Source: Notospermus geniculatus
Lineage: Eukaryota; Nemertea; Pilidiophora; Heteronemertea; Lineidae
Direction: 5' to 3'
NCBI GenBank assembly: GCA_002633025.1
Contig: NMRB01001082.1
Coordinates: 24,857 to 88,856, forward strand
Length of the DNA stretch: 64,000 bases
This document shows, one piece after another, positions 33,527 through 45,148 of this stretch. Every line of letters starts with the position of its first letter. The first letter of the stretch is position 1. Below the pieces are notes generated by a model. It made no database searches. It saw nothing but the letters and a program-made list of their open reading frames with translations, and was not told where the DNA came from. A program made the position numbers and the translations under genes.

Positions 33527-36500
33527 CTAGTTTTCAAAAACTGCTGCCCCACCACCAGGCTGTGTGGCAAAAAGAGCTGCATCAACTCTAGCTGTCATAC
33601 TGGCGTCTCTACTGTAATATTTCTCTTTAACACTGGCAATGAAATGTTCCACTTTGTCCTTTGGCACCATGGAAACAGCACAACCTCCCCAACCAGCACC
33701 AGTCAAACGGGAACCGAGGGCACCAGCTTCCCTGTAGAAGGAAACAGCAGGTCAGAGGAGGAGATGTATTTGAATGTACAGCACTTTGTACCAGTTTGAG
33801 TTCATGTACGGTAAAGGAGTGCATTGAGGGAAAAGGTTATGTTGCTGCCTCATCCACACTGACTGACAGCATTTCAAACTCGTGTTTCTTACGAAGAAAG
33901 TTTTAGAGTGGAGTTCTAACAAATTGTTATCAACTTACTTGCATACATTCACAAGAATGTCTAAATCAGAGCAGCTGCATTCATACATATCTCTACAACT
34001 TGCATGACTCTCGTTCATGAGGTTCCCAAGCACGATAGTTGCATCTTCAGGTTTTGTGGCACAAATTTGCTTGAATTTCAATACTCTATTGGCTTCGCTG
34101 TAGACATGCGTGGCACGTTGGAATAACTTAAAGGATTGTACTGGAAGGAGAAATGTAGGCACGCATGACAGGCAGTGAAGTTGAAATCCACTCAGCGTCA
34201 ACTAGTGCAGAAAGAACTCAGAAACTGCTTGATTGCCCGTGACACTTCCAAAGGCCACAACCTGAAGCCATCAATTCCCCAAAATGTGTTGGTTCTAAAA
34301 GCACATGTAAAACCTAGGAAACCGAAGGAAATCTCAAAAATATGTGCTTACCATGTAGTGTGTTTTCACTTAGGCTAGTACCAGCAAGCTCATCAGCAGT
34401 TACACCAAGTTCTTTGCACACTTCATCTTTGGTGTATGCCTCACAGTGGAGATTCATCTTCACCTCTTCCAGCATATCATCAAGTGTTACACCAAGTGCA
34501 TTCTGTAGGGCACCAAGTTTCTTAAAATCTTTCCACACCAATCCTTTCTTCTTGGCAATGATCTTCAAAAGAGGTAAATTTTTGTAAGTTAAGAAACCTA
34601 AAAAGCTTCCAAGTTTAGATCTATCTTTGGCTCTCTATGTCATAACTTCTGTCTTCTGTCCTTTTACCAGACCCCAAAAATTACGAGGGGAAAATAAAAC
34701 CCAGAAGAAAACCTGTTACCAGCTTGTCTAGCAGTGGTGCAAGCTCTGCCACCTTAACTACCAGTAACTCCTAACTCAAATTCATTCTGATGGCATTAAC
34801 CTTCCAACTGAGGGGCACGAGTCATGACACCACTGTGGCTTTGTAACCAAAGATGTATGCAGGAATGAAGACCCAGTGATAAGACAGTTATAAATATAAC
34901 TACCTGTGCTGCAAGTCTGCATTCTACAACTCTGGTGTTGAAATCAGATGTTGCAGCCTTGTTGAGTTCCACACAACTGTTGCTTACGACAAACACAACA
35001 CCATCGGGGAGCTCTACATCTGTAGCTTTCAAAGGGTTAAACTCTATGTACTTGGCCTGCCAAAAAAATCACATACATATACTGCAAGCAATAAGTAATC
35101 AGTTAAATTCCTGCAAATTTCAGATACGCAACATTTGTATTGGAAGCTGATGAATAAAATTAAAAGCAGTAGGGTCAGTGCACTGGAATATCTTATGCAG
35201 CATTCATGACAAAAGCACTCAAACTATTGAATGTCTAGGCGAAAAAAACTAACTGGATACTTCTATGCAGTTTGGCAAGGACATCATTCAATTCACCAGA
35301 AACACTGTCTATTGCAAAACACACAATATATATCGTATGTGGTGGAGTTTACATTCATTTCTTTATTACTCACTGTTCCAGGCTGACCTAGGAATGAGAT
35401 AGCTTGGTCCATTCCACCTCCTATTGTCCCTATGTACTGTTCACAATTAGCACAGACTTCTGCTATTTCAAGCTGAAAAAAACACAAAGGACTACAAAAT
35501 AGTATTTTGCTGTATATAAAGCTTACTCAATTTTCATCAGACCTCAGAGATGAAATTGACTAAAGAACACTTCATTCACAATGCATGTGTCAATTAGGTT
35601 CTAAAATGTAATCTTATGATCACTTGGAATAGTGTCATCCTCAGCATGACCTGACCTTATTAGAAATGTGTATCAGCAAAACCCCACTGGTTCATTAACA
35701 GCAAGAACTGTTACCTTTGTCAATTGCTTGACATTAGCATGTAAAGTAGCAAGGCTTGAAGCACAAACAACAGCACTTGAACTTGAAAGACCAGCACTTC
35801 TTGGAACTGTACCATCAAGGAGCAGATTCATTCCCTTCACTGATTCCATTTTGAAATGTACAATGATACCCTTTAAGCCGCATAAAAAGTAATGGTACCA
35901 GAGTGGCCTGGATTTGTCAATTTCAAAGTTGTCAACATGGCAGGTAAAATCTCTGAAAAGAAGAGAGGCCAATTAATGAGATAAGAGTGAAAGCTGAGCT
36001 GTTCCACAAAATATTAGTCACAAGTCAGTGAGGAGGAGATGCATAGTTCTGATAACTGTTTGGATGATTAAATCATTTGGGATAATTCATGAACTTACTC
36101 AAATTTGTCATCAGTATTTGACAGGTGTATAACACCATTATCATTAGCTGATACTGCAATGACAATATCTTGTTCGAGAGCCATCGGTAGAACTCCATAA
36201 CCACAGTAGTCAATGTGTTCACCTGAAAAAGAACACCAGTAAATATACTGAAATAATTTCAGGTCAGTCCCCTCATGTTTGGCACTGATGACTTAAACAT
36301 TTGTTTCTGACCTTTGAACACTGTATCAGGTGCATGATCATGATGATTCTGCATCATGCCTTGACTCCACTGTCAAATAAAAAATAAATCAAGGCCATGA
36401 ATATGACTGGGCCTGGGCCTGTTGAGAGAATTTGGTTGATATCTTCTGAATTTGCCCTTGGAGGAATTCAGTATAATTCCTCCAAGATTTGCCTGAGTGC

Positions 36501-37656
36501 TTATAATATATCATGATACGCCATCTAAATACCCATACCAATAAGATTCACTCTTCCTGGAGCCCGAGCGTAAAAGTCTGGAGAAGTACGATATTTCTTT
36601 TCAAAACATTCTCGGAGCTTGGAGTATCTAGATTGAATGAAAGAATGGAATAATTCACTCAGATCATGAGATAGCTGTAAACAAATGTCGTGACTGTAGT
36701 ATAGGAATAGGCAGCCGCCCCTTTAAGGGCGCCCGTGTGTAACCCCTGTAGGGAAGCCCCGGATGTTGAGAGAGAGGGGGACCACGAGGCAACGAAGGTT
36801 CCAATGGAGGTGGTTAACTGGATGTAACTACGAATAAAACCTATAAGATGATGATTTGGTACCTCACTTGTTATCTCTACGACTACCCCACGATCCCAAC
36901 CCCCGACGAACACGAGATGACATCTAGTCTCAATAACTGGGACTCTGAAGCTGCGCTTTTGCTTTTACAAACTGACTTTTACATAGCGTGAATACAGGCA
37001 ATAGCCGTCAGATATCACATCGCAAAAGAAGCTATCTGCCTGGGCGATATGGTTACCGTAACTACGTGACATAGGCTGCTTTGTCTTGTCATCATCATAG
37101 GGCCCTCCTGACATTCATGCCGCTGCCTCACCTAGGATAGGTTTAGGCCTGCTACCGGTATACATGTATAATGGATGGTAGGCCCCTACTACATTTTACT
37201 TTTTTAGGCCTCTGCCCTAGGCAGGCGTAGCCCAGCGAGCCTACAGTTACGTTACACCATGTATATGGCCTGCCCACCAAAGTCCAAGGCTATTCAGAAA
37301 TATTTCGCAATTGGTACAATGACATGCAGTGTCAATACTCCATAAATGTCTTAAATACTCCTTAAATGTCTTCAATACTCCTTAAATGTCTTGTTACCAG
37401 TGATACCGGTAGATCTTCTAGCCTCATATATTTTGTCATGTTAATTGTCTTGCATGTATTATTGCCAAAGTACTTATTGTACATTATGTGCAGAATAAAT
37501 TATTATTATTATTATTAATACAGTCTTTTTCCCTCCTCTATCATATGTGAAAGCCAAATTACGCATCATTCTGTTTCATGATCAAGAAATATACCTATTT
37601 TGTTCTGAAATTCGAGCGTCTGCAACTGGCATCACCGGCGGAGGTACGTCTGCCAT
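33527..37656 (-). CDS. GALK2: galactokinase 2 (N-acetylgalactosamine kinase)
   Basis: Nine minus-strand exons join in frame: 37656-37595 ([16 protein letters not shown]), 36627-36539, 36222-36099, 35952-35715, 35472-35374, 35056-34904, 34562-34352, 34140-33939 and 33731-33527 (stop TAG), 460 residues against 458 in human. GHMP kinase motifs are present: the galactokinase signature [20 protein letters not shown] (residues about 43-62), the ATP-binding GLSSSSAVV and [11 protein letters not shown] near the C terminus. [10 protein letters not shown] carries the expected active-site Asp. Blocks [14 protein letters not shown] and [13 protein letters not shown] are closer to GALK2 than to GALK1. It phosphorylates N-acetylgalactosamine (and galactose weakly) at C1 in the cytosol. 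It is convergent with FAM227B and divergent from MRPS30. Confidence 0.96.
36690..36900. repeat. unclassified GC-rich intron segment
   Basis: Lies in GALK2 intron 1. It contains the palindrome gcccctttaaggggc-like (ccgcccctttaagggcgccc) and a ggaagcccc stretch, and differs in composition from surrounding intron. No tRNA boxes or terminal repeats could be defined. Confidence 0.3.
37336..37393. repeat. short tandem repeat, three copies
   Basis: The unit caatactccttaaatgtctt (about 20 bp) occurs three times with minor changes in GALK2 intron 1. A (TAT)n microsatellite follows at about 37499-37517. Confidence 0.75.
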
Positions 37657-37827
37657 TTTGACCAAGATCAATGTCATGTGACGTGGCGTACTTCGTGACA
37701 GTCTCCTATGCAGAGGTCAGACGGGTTCACCTCGCTCGCCCAGAGAAGCACGCCCCGCCGTTGCGGTTTGCTCCACTCGTATGGCGACACTGTCTGACCT
37801 CTGCGTTGGAGAGTGCTTCGATTCAAG
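37657..37827. promoter_or_regulatory. bidirectional promoter, GALK2 / MRPS30
   Basis: 171 bp separate the two start codons. Both are embedded in YY1-like contexts: ggtcaaaatggcag for GALK2 (minus) and attcaagatggcagcgg for MRPS30 (plus). A short inverted duplication, gcagaggtcagac (37709-37721) and gtctgacctctgc (37791-37803), sits inside and could form a stem or a paired binding site. No TATA box was seen. Confidence 0.6.
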
Positions 37828-39899
37828 ATGGCAGCGGCCATGAACATGCTTCGGTGGCTTCTCCCAAAAAGAATTCCCATCAAATTCTACCGACCTGTGA
37901 TACCCAAGAACAATCATATCCGGTGTTGTTCAAGCCTTGTAACTCAAGAACAGTCAGAATACTCTTTAGAGCCCGAGTACCCCCCTATCAAACCTCGCTG
38001 GCCTCCTGGAAAATGGGGTGAAATGGAAGATAAAGATGCCTGGGAATTTTACCTTGCAGCAACGAAATTTCAGGACCTAAGAATACTCCATGAAAAATTA
38101 GATGCCCTGACCGATCATGAGAAAATCTATTCTATGTTCAAGACTAACCATTGCACTCCCAAAATCCTCCGGTTGCACGAAAGTGTTACAAAAACAGCAG
38201 TCATTGAAGGCTTGCCCCCAGTGTATGATGGCATCCCAGTGGATGAGGAATTCAAGATACTGAAGTCTTGTGTTCTTGATGCGATAGTGAGGGAATACCA
38301 TGCACAGATAAAACCTGATGTTCAGGGCAAGGAGAGTCATGTACAGGAATGTAAGCACAGCAAGGGAATTATACCCTCCATTGTGAATATATTGTTTGCA
38401 GTGCTAGCTGGGAAAAATGAACATTTGCTGCGGTCACAGCTTGATAGGGATGCAAGAATTGAGTGTTTCTGGTCAAAGTTATTTGAGGAAGATCCCGATA
38501 CTGATGATTCAAAAAAGACGAGGCCAGGAGTTGACAAGTACAAACGTATGGGGTGTCAGTTGCAACATGTTGCAGAATTGATGTTGCGCACTGAACAACC
38601 TTTACCTGAGGTAAGCTTCCAAGATGATGACACTGAGTTACCGGTACATAAAAAAGACCTGACCAAATCATAATCTGAATGAGGAATAAATTCCAAGCTG
38701 TATTTCAAATGTTTCTCACTTCATTCAATTTCAGTTTCTCCCAAGAGATGACAACCTGTGTGTGTCAGCTGAAGTCCAAGATTACAAGTATCATCCACTG
38801 GCAGCAGCAGTGCCTTATAGGAAGATAAAACCAAGTGTTGTTGCAGGTGTGGATTCAACAAACAATGTGTCAAACATTAATCTATTCTGTTGCACAGTTC
38901 AATTTGACAATGACTTAAGCCAGCTCTTATGATTTACATTCTTCATGGCCATTGGGAGTACGTGTAACTTCTTGGGAGAGTGGGAATGAATATTTTGTAA
39001 AGAAAGCATTCCCTTTTTCAGGTTACAAAACTAAGAATCAGTTCTGGGATGGAAGTCCTTGCGAGTTCGGTCATATATCTTTCCACTCTTGCAAAGAGGT
39101 TGCTGATAAGAGGTTAGAGCATGGACAAGATATAGACAATGACTATGTGACAAGTATGGGCCTCTTGGCATCATTTGGATGGACTGTGGCTCAAGCATAT
39201 AACCAAGGTAAGGCTTGATTCCGAGTTAAAATACTGTGACAACTGTGATGACATCCCTTCATGAAAAACTTACTTTCCACTGATACAGCAAACTTCGTCA
39301 TGCTGAATGAGAGTCAAGCTCTGCCTGTATCCATCGGCATATGTTTCTGATGTTTTGGGGTACACCAGTTCTCATACTTTATTCTTACAGGTTTCGATTG
39401 GATGAATGATGTAACATACCCATTTACAACACAAACCGTTGTCACCAATGGGAGGAAAATTACTTTCTTTGCTTATCAACTGAACACCATGTTGCTATGG
39501 AAGAACAATGACTGCAATCCTCTCAGGAACATTCTGTGGAGTACTCCCGAGATGCAACTCTTTGATTCTATTGATGGGGACACAGTTGTAGGATTTAATG
39601 ATGAAGCACTGAGGATCCTTATCAAAATGTTCAAACACACTCCGGTGGACAGAGGCATTGATTTGAGACCCTATCTGTCAAAAGACTATGAACCCCTGAA
39701 GGCTGTACCTTATATGAACATCAAAGGTGAACCAGTCATTGAAAGACCTCATCCTCCAAGATTATTTTCCAAATCTAAAAAGGTTAAGGTCATTTCTCCC
39801 ATTGTTACAACAGAGGAGAAAATTAAGAAGAAGTGGGAAAGAGGAAATTGGCACTGGAATGAGAAAACACAAAGATTTGATGTAGTAGAGAGAAAATAG
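37828..39899 (+). CDS. MRPS30: mitochondrial ribosomal protein mL65 (MRPS30)
   Basis: Four exons join in frame: 37828-38610, 38735-38846, 39022-39207 and 39391-39899 (stop TAG), 529 residues, about 90 more than human. The ATG at 37828 is chosen because the frame upstream has only GTG. The N terminus (MAAAMNMLRWLLPKR) looks like a mitochondrial leader. Family blocks: EGLPPVYDG, LASFGWTVAQAYNQGFDW, DVTYPFTTQTVVTNGRKI, FAYQLNTM, NPLRNILW and VVGFNDEAL. The protein is a large-subunit component of the animal mitoribosome despite its S name, and human PDCD9 is the same gene. A lysine-rich C-terminal extension (KIKKKWERGNWHW) has no equivalent in the human sequence as I recall it. Confidence 0.92.
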
Positions 39900-40137
39900 A
39901 CCTGATGATGACAATTTTGTTGAGAATTCTTCTAACACTGGTGGGATGACCTGCATTTGTTGAAGGCCGTGATGCTGAAACAATACTGCTCTTATACATG
40001 TTATAAGAAGCTTGTTTTCAAGACTGTTGGTAATGAAAAGACAATTTGGAAAACATCACACCAGTAAAAGTCTCTTATCTGAGGCTGACTTGCAGCGATC
40101 AAGTTTGATATGTTTGTAAAGGTCTCCTGAATTGGAA
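39900..40137. other. MRPS30 3' flank
   Basis: No gene recognised; presumably 3' untranslated sequence of MRPS30 running into a dispersed repeat. Confidence 0.4.
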
Positions 40138-41500
40138 AAATAGTGCCAATGGCACTGTGCCCGCTTGGCTTCACAGCATAGTTGTACGAATCATCAGCAA
40201 TCTCACTTAAGCCATATCGTAAGTACAAACATGCCAAATTGCCATATAAAAGTATCATTGGGTAACAAGTTGATGAAGATCCGTTTTTAGTTTTGGCCCC
40301 CTAGTGGCAAAGTCAAGAACCAGATTTCGCCAAAATTTTGTGTGTGAGTTGCTATAGCCTAGAGGTAGATATGTGCAAAGTTTCAAAGGAATAGCTGAAA
40401 CCATTACAAGAAGTGCCAATTTCGTAACTTTGACCTCTGTGACCTTGAAAATTAGGTCAAATTAAAAACTGGGGTATACAGGGCCTTCGAACCTACGTTA
40501 ACGACTTGGCGCACCGCCAATTGAAACGTGTGTAAATGTGCTTTCCGCCAAGCCATAAAATCTGCCGCCAAGTCAAAAAAATCGTCCGCCAGGTGATTTT
40601 ATAAGTGAAATAAATGATGAATAAAAGCCTTATAATCAACATCCTCTTTACCATTAGTGCCCCTTTCTCATCCTATCCTATCACCAGCCCCAAAGTCATC
40701 CTCCGAATCGCCCACTAACTGACGAAATCGCCATGAACGCGGGGACACGTGCGCTCTCAATCCGACAGCCACGCTGGCCGCAGTCTACTTCAAAACGAAA
40801 ATCAATAATTTATGCGCATTCCACATTATGTATTCACGTCTCTTCCCGCCATATTCGCGCCCTTCTTCCTGATTGGTCAATCAACTCCAGTCACGAACAG
40901 TGATGAATGGAATAGTAGTGTAACGGTGACCATATTTGGCACAGCCTCTGACGTCACACACTCGGCCAATCGATCGGCAGTTTCCGTCGGTATTCGTGCC
41001 AAGTGACTTCCTTGTAATGGCCGCCAATTTTTTATCGCAGACATGGCAGATGCCGGGAAATTGGATGTTTTATCCTACAATTTTCAAAATTTTCTCGTGC
41101 TCCCCCCTCTCGGGCCGCCACGTAACTCTCTCCTAAACTCCGAGGGCCCTGGTATAGTGTTATGTATCCTTNATAGCCCTTTGTAATTTTTCACAAAACG
41201 CCCCCTGGAGGCCAAAATAGGAATCCAACCGTGCTCAAAATCGAACTCGACCTAGATCTTAGGCCCATATATACACCCACCAAAGGCGAAAAAGATTCGT
41301 CAAAAAATAAACGTGCTAGAGCGCTAACAAACCAAAGTTTACGGATGCACAAAACGCCCCCTGGAGGCCAAAATAGGAATCCAACCGTGCTCAAAATCGA
41401 ACTCGACCTAGATCTTAGGCCCATATATACACCCACCAAAGGCCAAAAAGATTCGTCAAAAAATAAAGGAGCTAGAGCGCTAACAAACCAAAGTTTACGG
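40138..41500. repeat. dispersed repeat interrupted by a 672-bp inverted-repeat element and a 156-bp tandem duplication
   Basis: 40138-40478 begins tagtgccaatggcactgtgcccgcttgg and resembles 44786-45050. An inverted-repeat element interrupts it (40479-41150: ends cagggccttcg and cgagggccct, flanked by ggtata on both sides). After the N at 41172 the repeat resumes with cacaaaacgccccctggagg, present twice at a 156-bp period (41192-41344 and 41348-41500). A third, divergent copy lies at 45063-45147. The minus-strand frame of 135 residues across it merely reads this repeat twice. Confidence 0.65.
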
Positions 41501-41530
41501 ACGTACGTACGTACGTACGTACGTACGTAC
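41501..41530. repeat. (ACGT)n microsatellite
   Basis: Uninterrupted alternating acgt units, about seven, at the end of the tandem duplication. Confidence 0.95.
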
Positions 41531-42525
41531 TGACGCACGACAGACCACCACTCAATGACCCCAACCACAGCATAAGCCCTGCTGGGCCTTGCGGCCAAGC
41601 GGGCTAATAAAAATTATCAAATAATTTTGGTGCTTGTTCATTGCATACCGGTACATGTAAGTTGGTCATGAAGAGTGAGCAACCCATACATGTATCCAGA
41701 AAGCATTTGGAGTCGTGTTTACATGTTTCTGGCCATCCTGATATTACTGGTGAAAATACCACATGCCTGTGGTATGACATGTTGGCCACCATGATTTCCC
41801 AAACAACTGGTGTAGGGAGCTGAATTACTTCTTTTGCTGACACCTACTCTCACCTACTCTCTGCCCCAATTAAGCCTCTCCTGATCAGTCGTGCTACCTG
41901 TCCTGATATTAAAATGGGGAGCTTTCAGGCTAGTGCTGTTGCCATAGAAACCTATTGGAAACCCTTCAAGTTTGCACCCATGTAAATTTCTTATTGAAAA
42001 GAACAGAACTGTTCAGTAGTTGATGGCAGTCTAATTTGGAATCTGCATAACTTTATCCTGACAGGTCAGGGCTGTCAGTGGTTGTACCGAAGACATCAAA
42101 AACAGAGCAAAAGCAATGCAAATTTCATTGTGTCACGATGTCCTCGATGCAGTGCAACACGGACTGAGACATCAAAAAGGTACAACGCTCACAGAGCCTC
42201 CCAATAGCATTAGTTCTGCAGGTTCCTCGTAAATGAACAACAGAGAGGGAGGTTAATGTATGATCATTTTTATTTATGGTATTTCATATTTTGTATCCCC
42301 CTGCTGAACACACGCACACATTTACATAGTTTACATATTTATAGTCTTCATATCAAACACGAGACAAGAAATAACCAGGAATAATGTACAAAATGGCAGT
42401 GCATGCAAAAAATATAAAGAATGCATTAGTATAATTGAATTGATAAGTACGAGAGAGATCACATTTATTATATCTTAAGAACGGGACATTTTGAGAAACT
42501 CAGTTGATTTAGCAACAACTACTGT
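41531..42525. other. intergenic, nothing recognised
   Basis: Short chance frames only. No splice-bounded exon was identified. Confidence 0.4.
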
Positions 42526-42643
42526 GGGCCGTATTTTAGAACGTTCCTGAACATTAAGGTCCACCTTAAATCTATTGTTCTTGATGTTTTTACAATAGAC
42601 TTAGGTTGACCTTAATGTTAAGGAACGTTCTAAAATACGGCCC
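42526..42643. mobile_element. short palindromic MITE (GGGCC family, copy 3)
   Basis: Left gggccgtattttagaacgtt and right aacgttctaaaatacggccc are exact inverted repeats, and pairing continues inward (cctgaacattaaggt with accttaatgttaagg). The whole 118 bp folds into one hairpin. Confidence 0.8.
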
Positions 42644-44305
42644 ATGTTTTACCACCACGGGGTTAATGCCAAGTTAAAGCAAGACAGAGCAACCTTTCTG
42701 TTGAACACTTGTTCCAGTTAGAAACAAGCATGAGTGGAAAGGTACATAATGAATTTGAGTGCTGAATACAACCAAAACATGCACACTTCATTTCTTCCTT
42801 GCCTTGCCTTAACCCACGGAAAATCCTAATAAATTCAAATAGCCCAAGTTAAAAATCAAACAACAAAAATAAAAATTTTTATACACAAAGAAAATATATA
42901 CGGTAGTGATGGAATTGTCTTTAGTATCATATTTGATAATTATAAGCAATGAACTTCATTCAAGTACCGGTATATTTTTAACAGCACCTCCAGACGTGTA
43001 TCACAGTGAAGAATGCCTGTAGTCAGAAGTCTTGGTCTGTGAAGGCCAAGGATGTTGCATCCAGAGGCAATCAGGGATTCTCAATGATTGCTCCCTCCGT
43101 CATCGTATTTCACGGGCGGGTGACGGAGGGAGTGAGAACTAAAAAAAACCCTGATTACCTAAGAATGAGAATGTTGAGGTCGGCAGTTCAATCCTTTGTC
43201 AGTGGTTGGAACCTTTACATCAGTCAGCCCATAGACAAATGGCTCTCAGATTACGACCGAGACAACAGTACAGGCACACAAGAATTTACTTCTGGAAAAT
43301 GGCAGTGGTGGCACTCAACAAGAGAGTCTTCAGCACTTTATAATTTACAGAATCTAACAGCAGCATGGATTGCTGAATTCATTGATTCATTACTTTGTAC
43401 CTGTAAAACAGTATCAATTGATCACTTGATATCATGAGCAATTGCTCGCATCTCAAGGAGATCAGAGTCACCCACTTGGGACTGACAATGGTTCAATCAA
43501 TTACGCTATCTCCAATGCAGCATTTTGAGTCCGTTGCACAAGTTGTAATTGTTGAAGATAAAACATTAACACTCAGTGTTGTATATTTACATAAATATCA
43601 ACAAACATAGAAGACTGAAATAAAATGCAAGAAGATTTTGATAATAAGCTTACATACATGTACATAACTTACACATGCAGTTGGTATGTACAAATTACAC
43701 TTGTAATACATGTAATTATGCATAAGTTTAACATGTATTATGAAGAAATATATTTGCAGTGAATAAAAGTCACCTCTAAAATGGGTGAAATTGAATATAA
43801 CTTAACTGATACAGATATATTAACAGCAATAGGTTTGACCTAACTGCAATAAATGCAAATAATATTGATTGTGTTACAGCAATTTTGAGTATGAACTGAG
43901 CTCCAGCGGCCCTGCACAACCATTCCACATTCATCATCAGCATAGAAATGTAAAACCCAGAAGTACTTAGCAGACAAGAAAGGGAATGTTGTGGCTGTGA
44001 TGTGGCAAAAATATTAGCAAGTCTGGAGGTAGTAAAATGAGTACGGGCCGAGTATACAGTACATGATCAGATCATTACATTTCCTATTCATTGGCAATCT
44101 GCAGGTTGCAGCATACATTGCATACAGACATATGAATAAGCCCAATGCCATGTCTTATAATGTATAGGGACTTTATTCACAAACCCCTTGTAACTTTATG
44201 AGTATGAAAATGAACAGTATTTTACGCTCTCCATCTTGTGGGAGGCAGCGGTATTCAGAGTACGTGTATCATGACAACTGGCAGTGGTGATGCGTGTTCA
44301 AGTCA
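42644..44305. other. intergenic, no gene recognised
   Basis: A plus-strand open frame of 143 codons at 43006-43437 has no recognisable domain and no ATG at its start. It spans a small palindrome ctccctccgtca / tgacggagggag (about 43090-43131). It is taken as non-coding. Confidence 0.4.
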
Positions 44306-44541
44306 ATGGGAGACTTTCCTGCCATTAGAGGCCGCCACCAGTTAGCAGTCCTAGTACGTCACGAAATTTGACGTCACAAGGAAGAAGTGCACGTCACGAA
44401 ATTTGATGTCACAAGGAAGAAGTGCACGCCACGATGTCATCCATAATGACGTGGACGCCATGGCTTACGTTTTTGATGTCAAATTTTGTGACGTTCTAGG
44501 ACCCCTAACAGGCAGTCTCTAACGGCAGTAAAGTCTCCCAT
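44306..44541. mobile_element. inverted-repeat element rich in TGACGT sites
   Basis: Left end atgggagactttcctgcc pairs with right end ggcagtaaagtctcccat; arms of about 70 bp include ctagtacgtcacgaaattt and its mirror aaattttgtgacgttctag. The left arm contains a 36-bp direct repeat (acgtcacgaaatttgacgtc type, about 44353-44430). Confidence 0.7.
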
Positions 44542-44749
44542 AGAGGCCTTGCAAATGACGTCACAAGCCGCCATCTGGGGGGCACATGCTGCAGAGGCGC
44601 AGCAAAATGAGCCGTGCATGCCTCAATAATGTTACGTCAAACATGGTGTGGTGCACTTCACGCAAGTCACGTCACGGCCGGCTCACACCTCTGCACCCTG
44701 TGCCCTCCAGCATGGCCACAGGATGACGTCATTGCAAGGCCTCTATTGG
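44538..44749. mobile_element. second inverted-repeat element, abutting the first
   Basis: Ends ccatagaggccttgcaaatg..acgtca and tgacgtc..attgcaaggcctctattgg are inverted repeats of about 26 bp. The first bases overlap the end of the element at 44306-44541, so one was probably inserted at the edge of the other. No coding frame. Confidence 0.65.
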
Positions 44750-44785
44750 TTCTAATATTGCAGAATCATACACTGGAGTATTGAA

Positions 44786-45147
44786 AATAGTGCCAAAGGC
44801 ACTGTGCCCGCTTGGCTTTTTTAGCACAGAGGTGGAGAGCATAAGCCATATCAGAGTCCCATACAAGCCATCTTTGACAATATCTGTGACCAAAGCGTAC
44901 ATAGCAGATTTTGTGAGTTTGGTTTTGGCCTCCTGGTGGCAAAGTCAAGAATTAGATTTCACCAATACTTCGTCAGGAAGTCACTACAACCTAGAGGTAA
45001 ATACATACAAAGGTTCAATACAATAGCTCAAACGATTATCAAAATATAGCCCTTTTAAGTTTTTCACAAAACGCCCCCTATCTACCAAAATAGGAATCGC
45101 ATCGCACCCAAAATCGAACTTGACCTAGATTTTTTGGTCATACACAC
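44786..45147. repeat. dispersed repeat, copy 2 of the 40138 family
   Basis: Shares gtgccaaaggcactgtgcccgcttggc, ggtggcaaagtcaagaa, cctagaggta and cacaaaacgcccc with 40138-41260 in the same order. It is cut by the N at 45148. Confidence 0.65.
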
Positions 45148-45148
45148 N

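Noticed and set aside
41191-41598. 135-residue minus-strand frame with an internal repeat
   Set aside because: The same dispersed repeat read twice; both strands stay open because of the duplication.
43006-43437. 143-codon plus-strand frame
   Set aside because: Starts with GTG, has no domain, crosses a palindromic repeat, and has no splice or promoter context.
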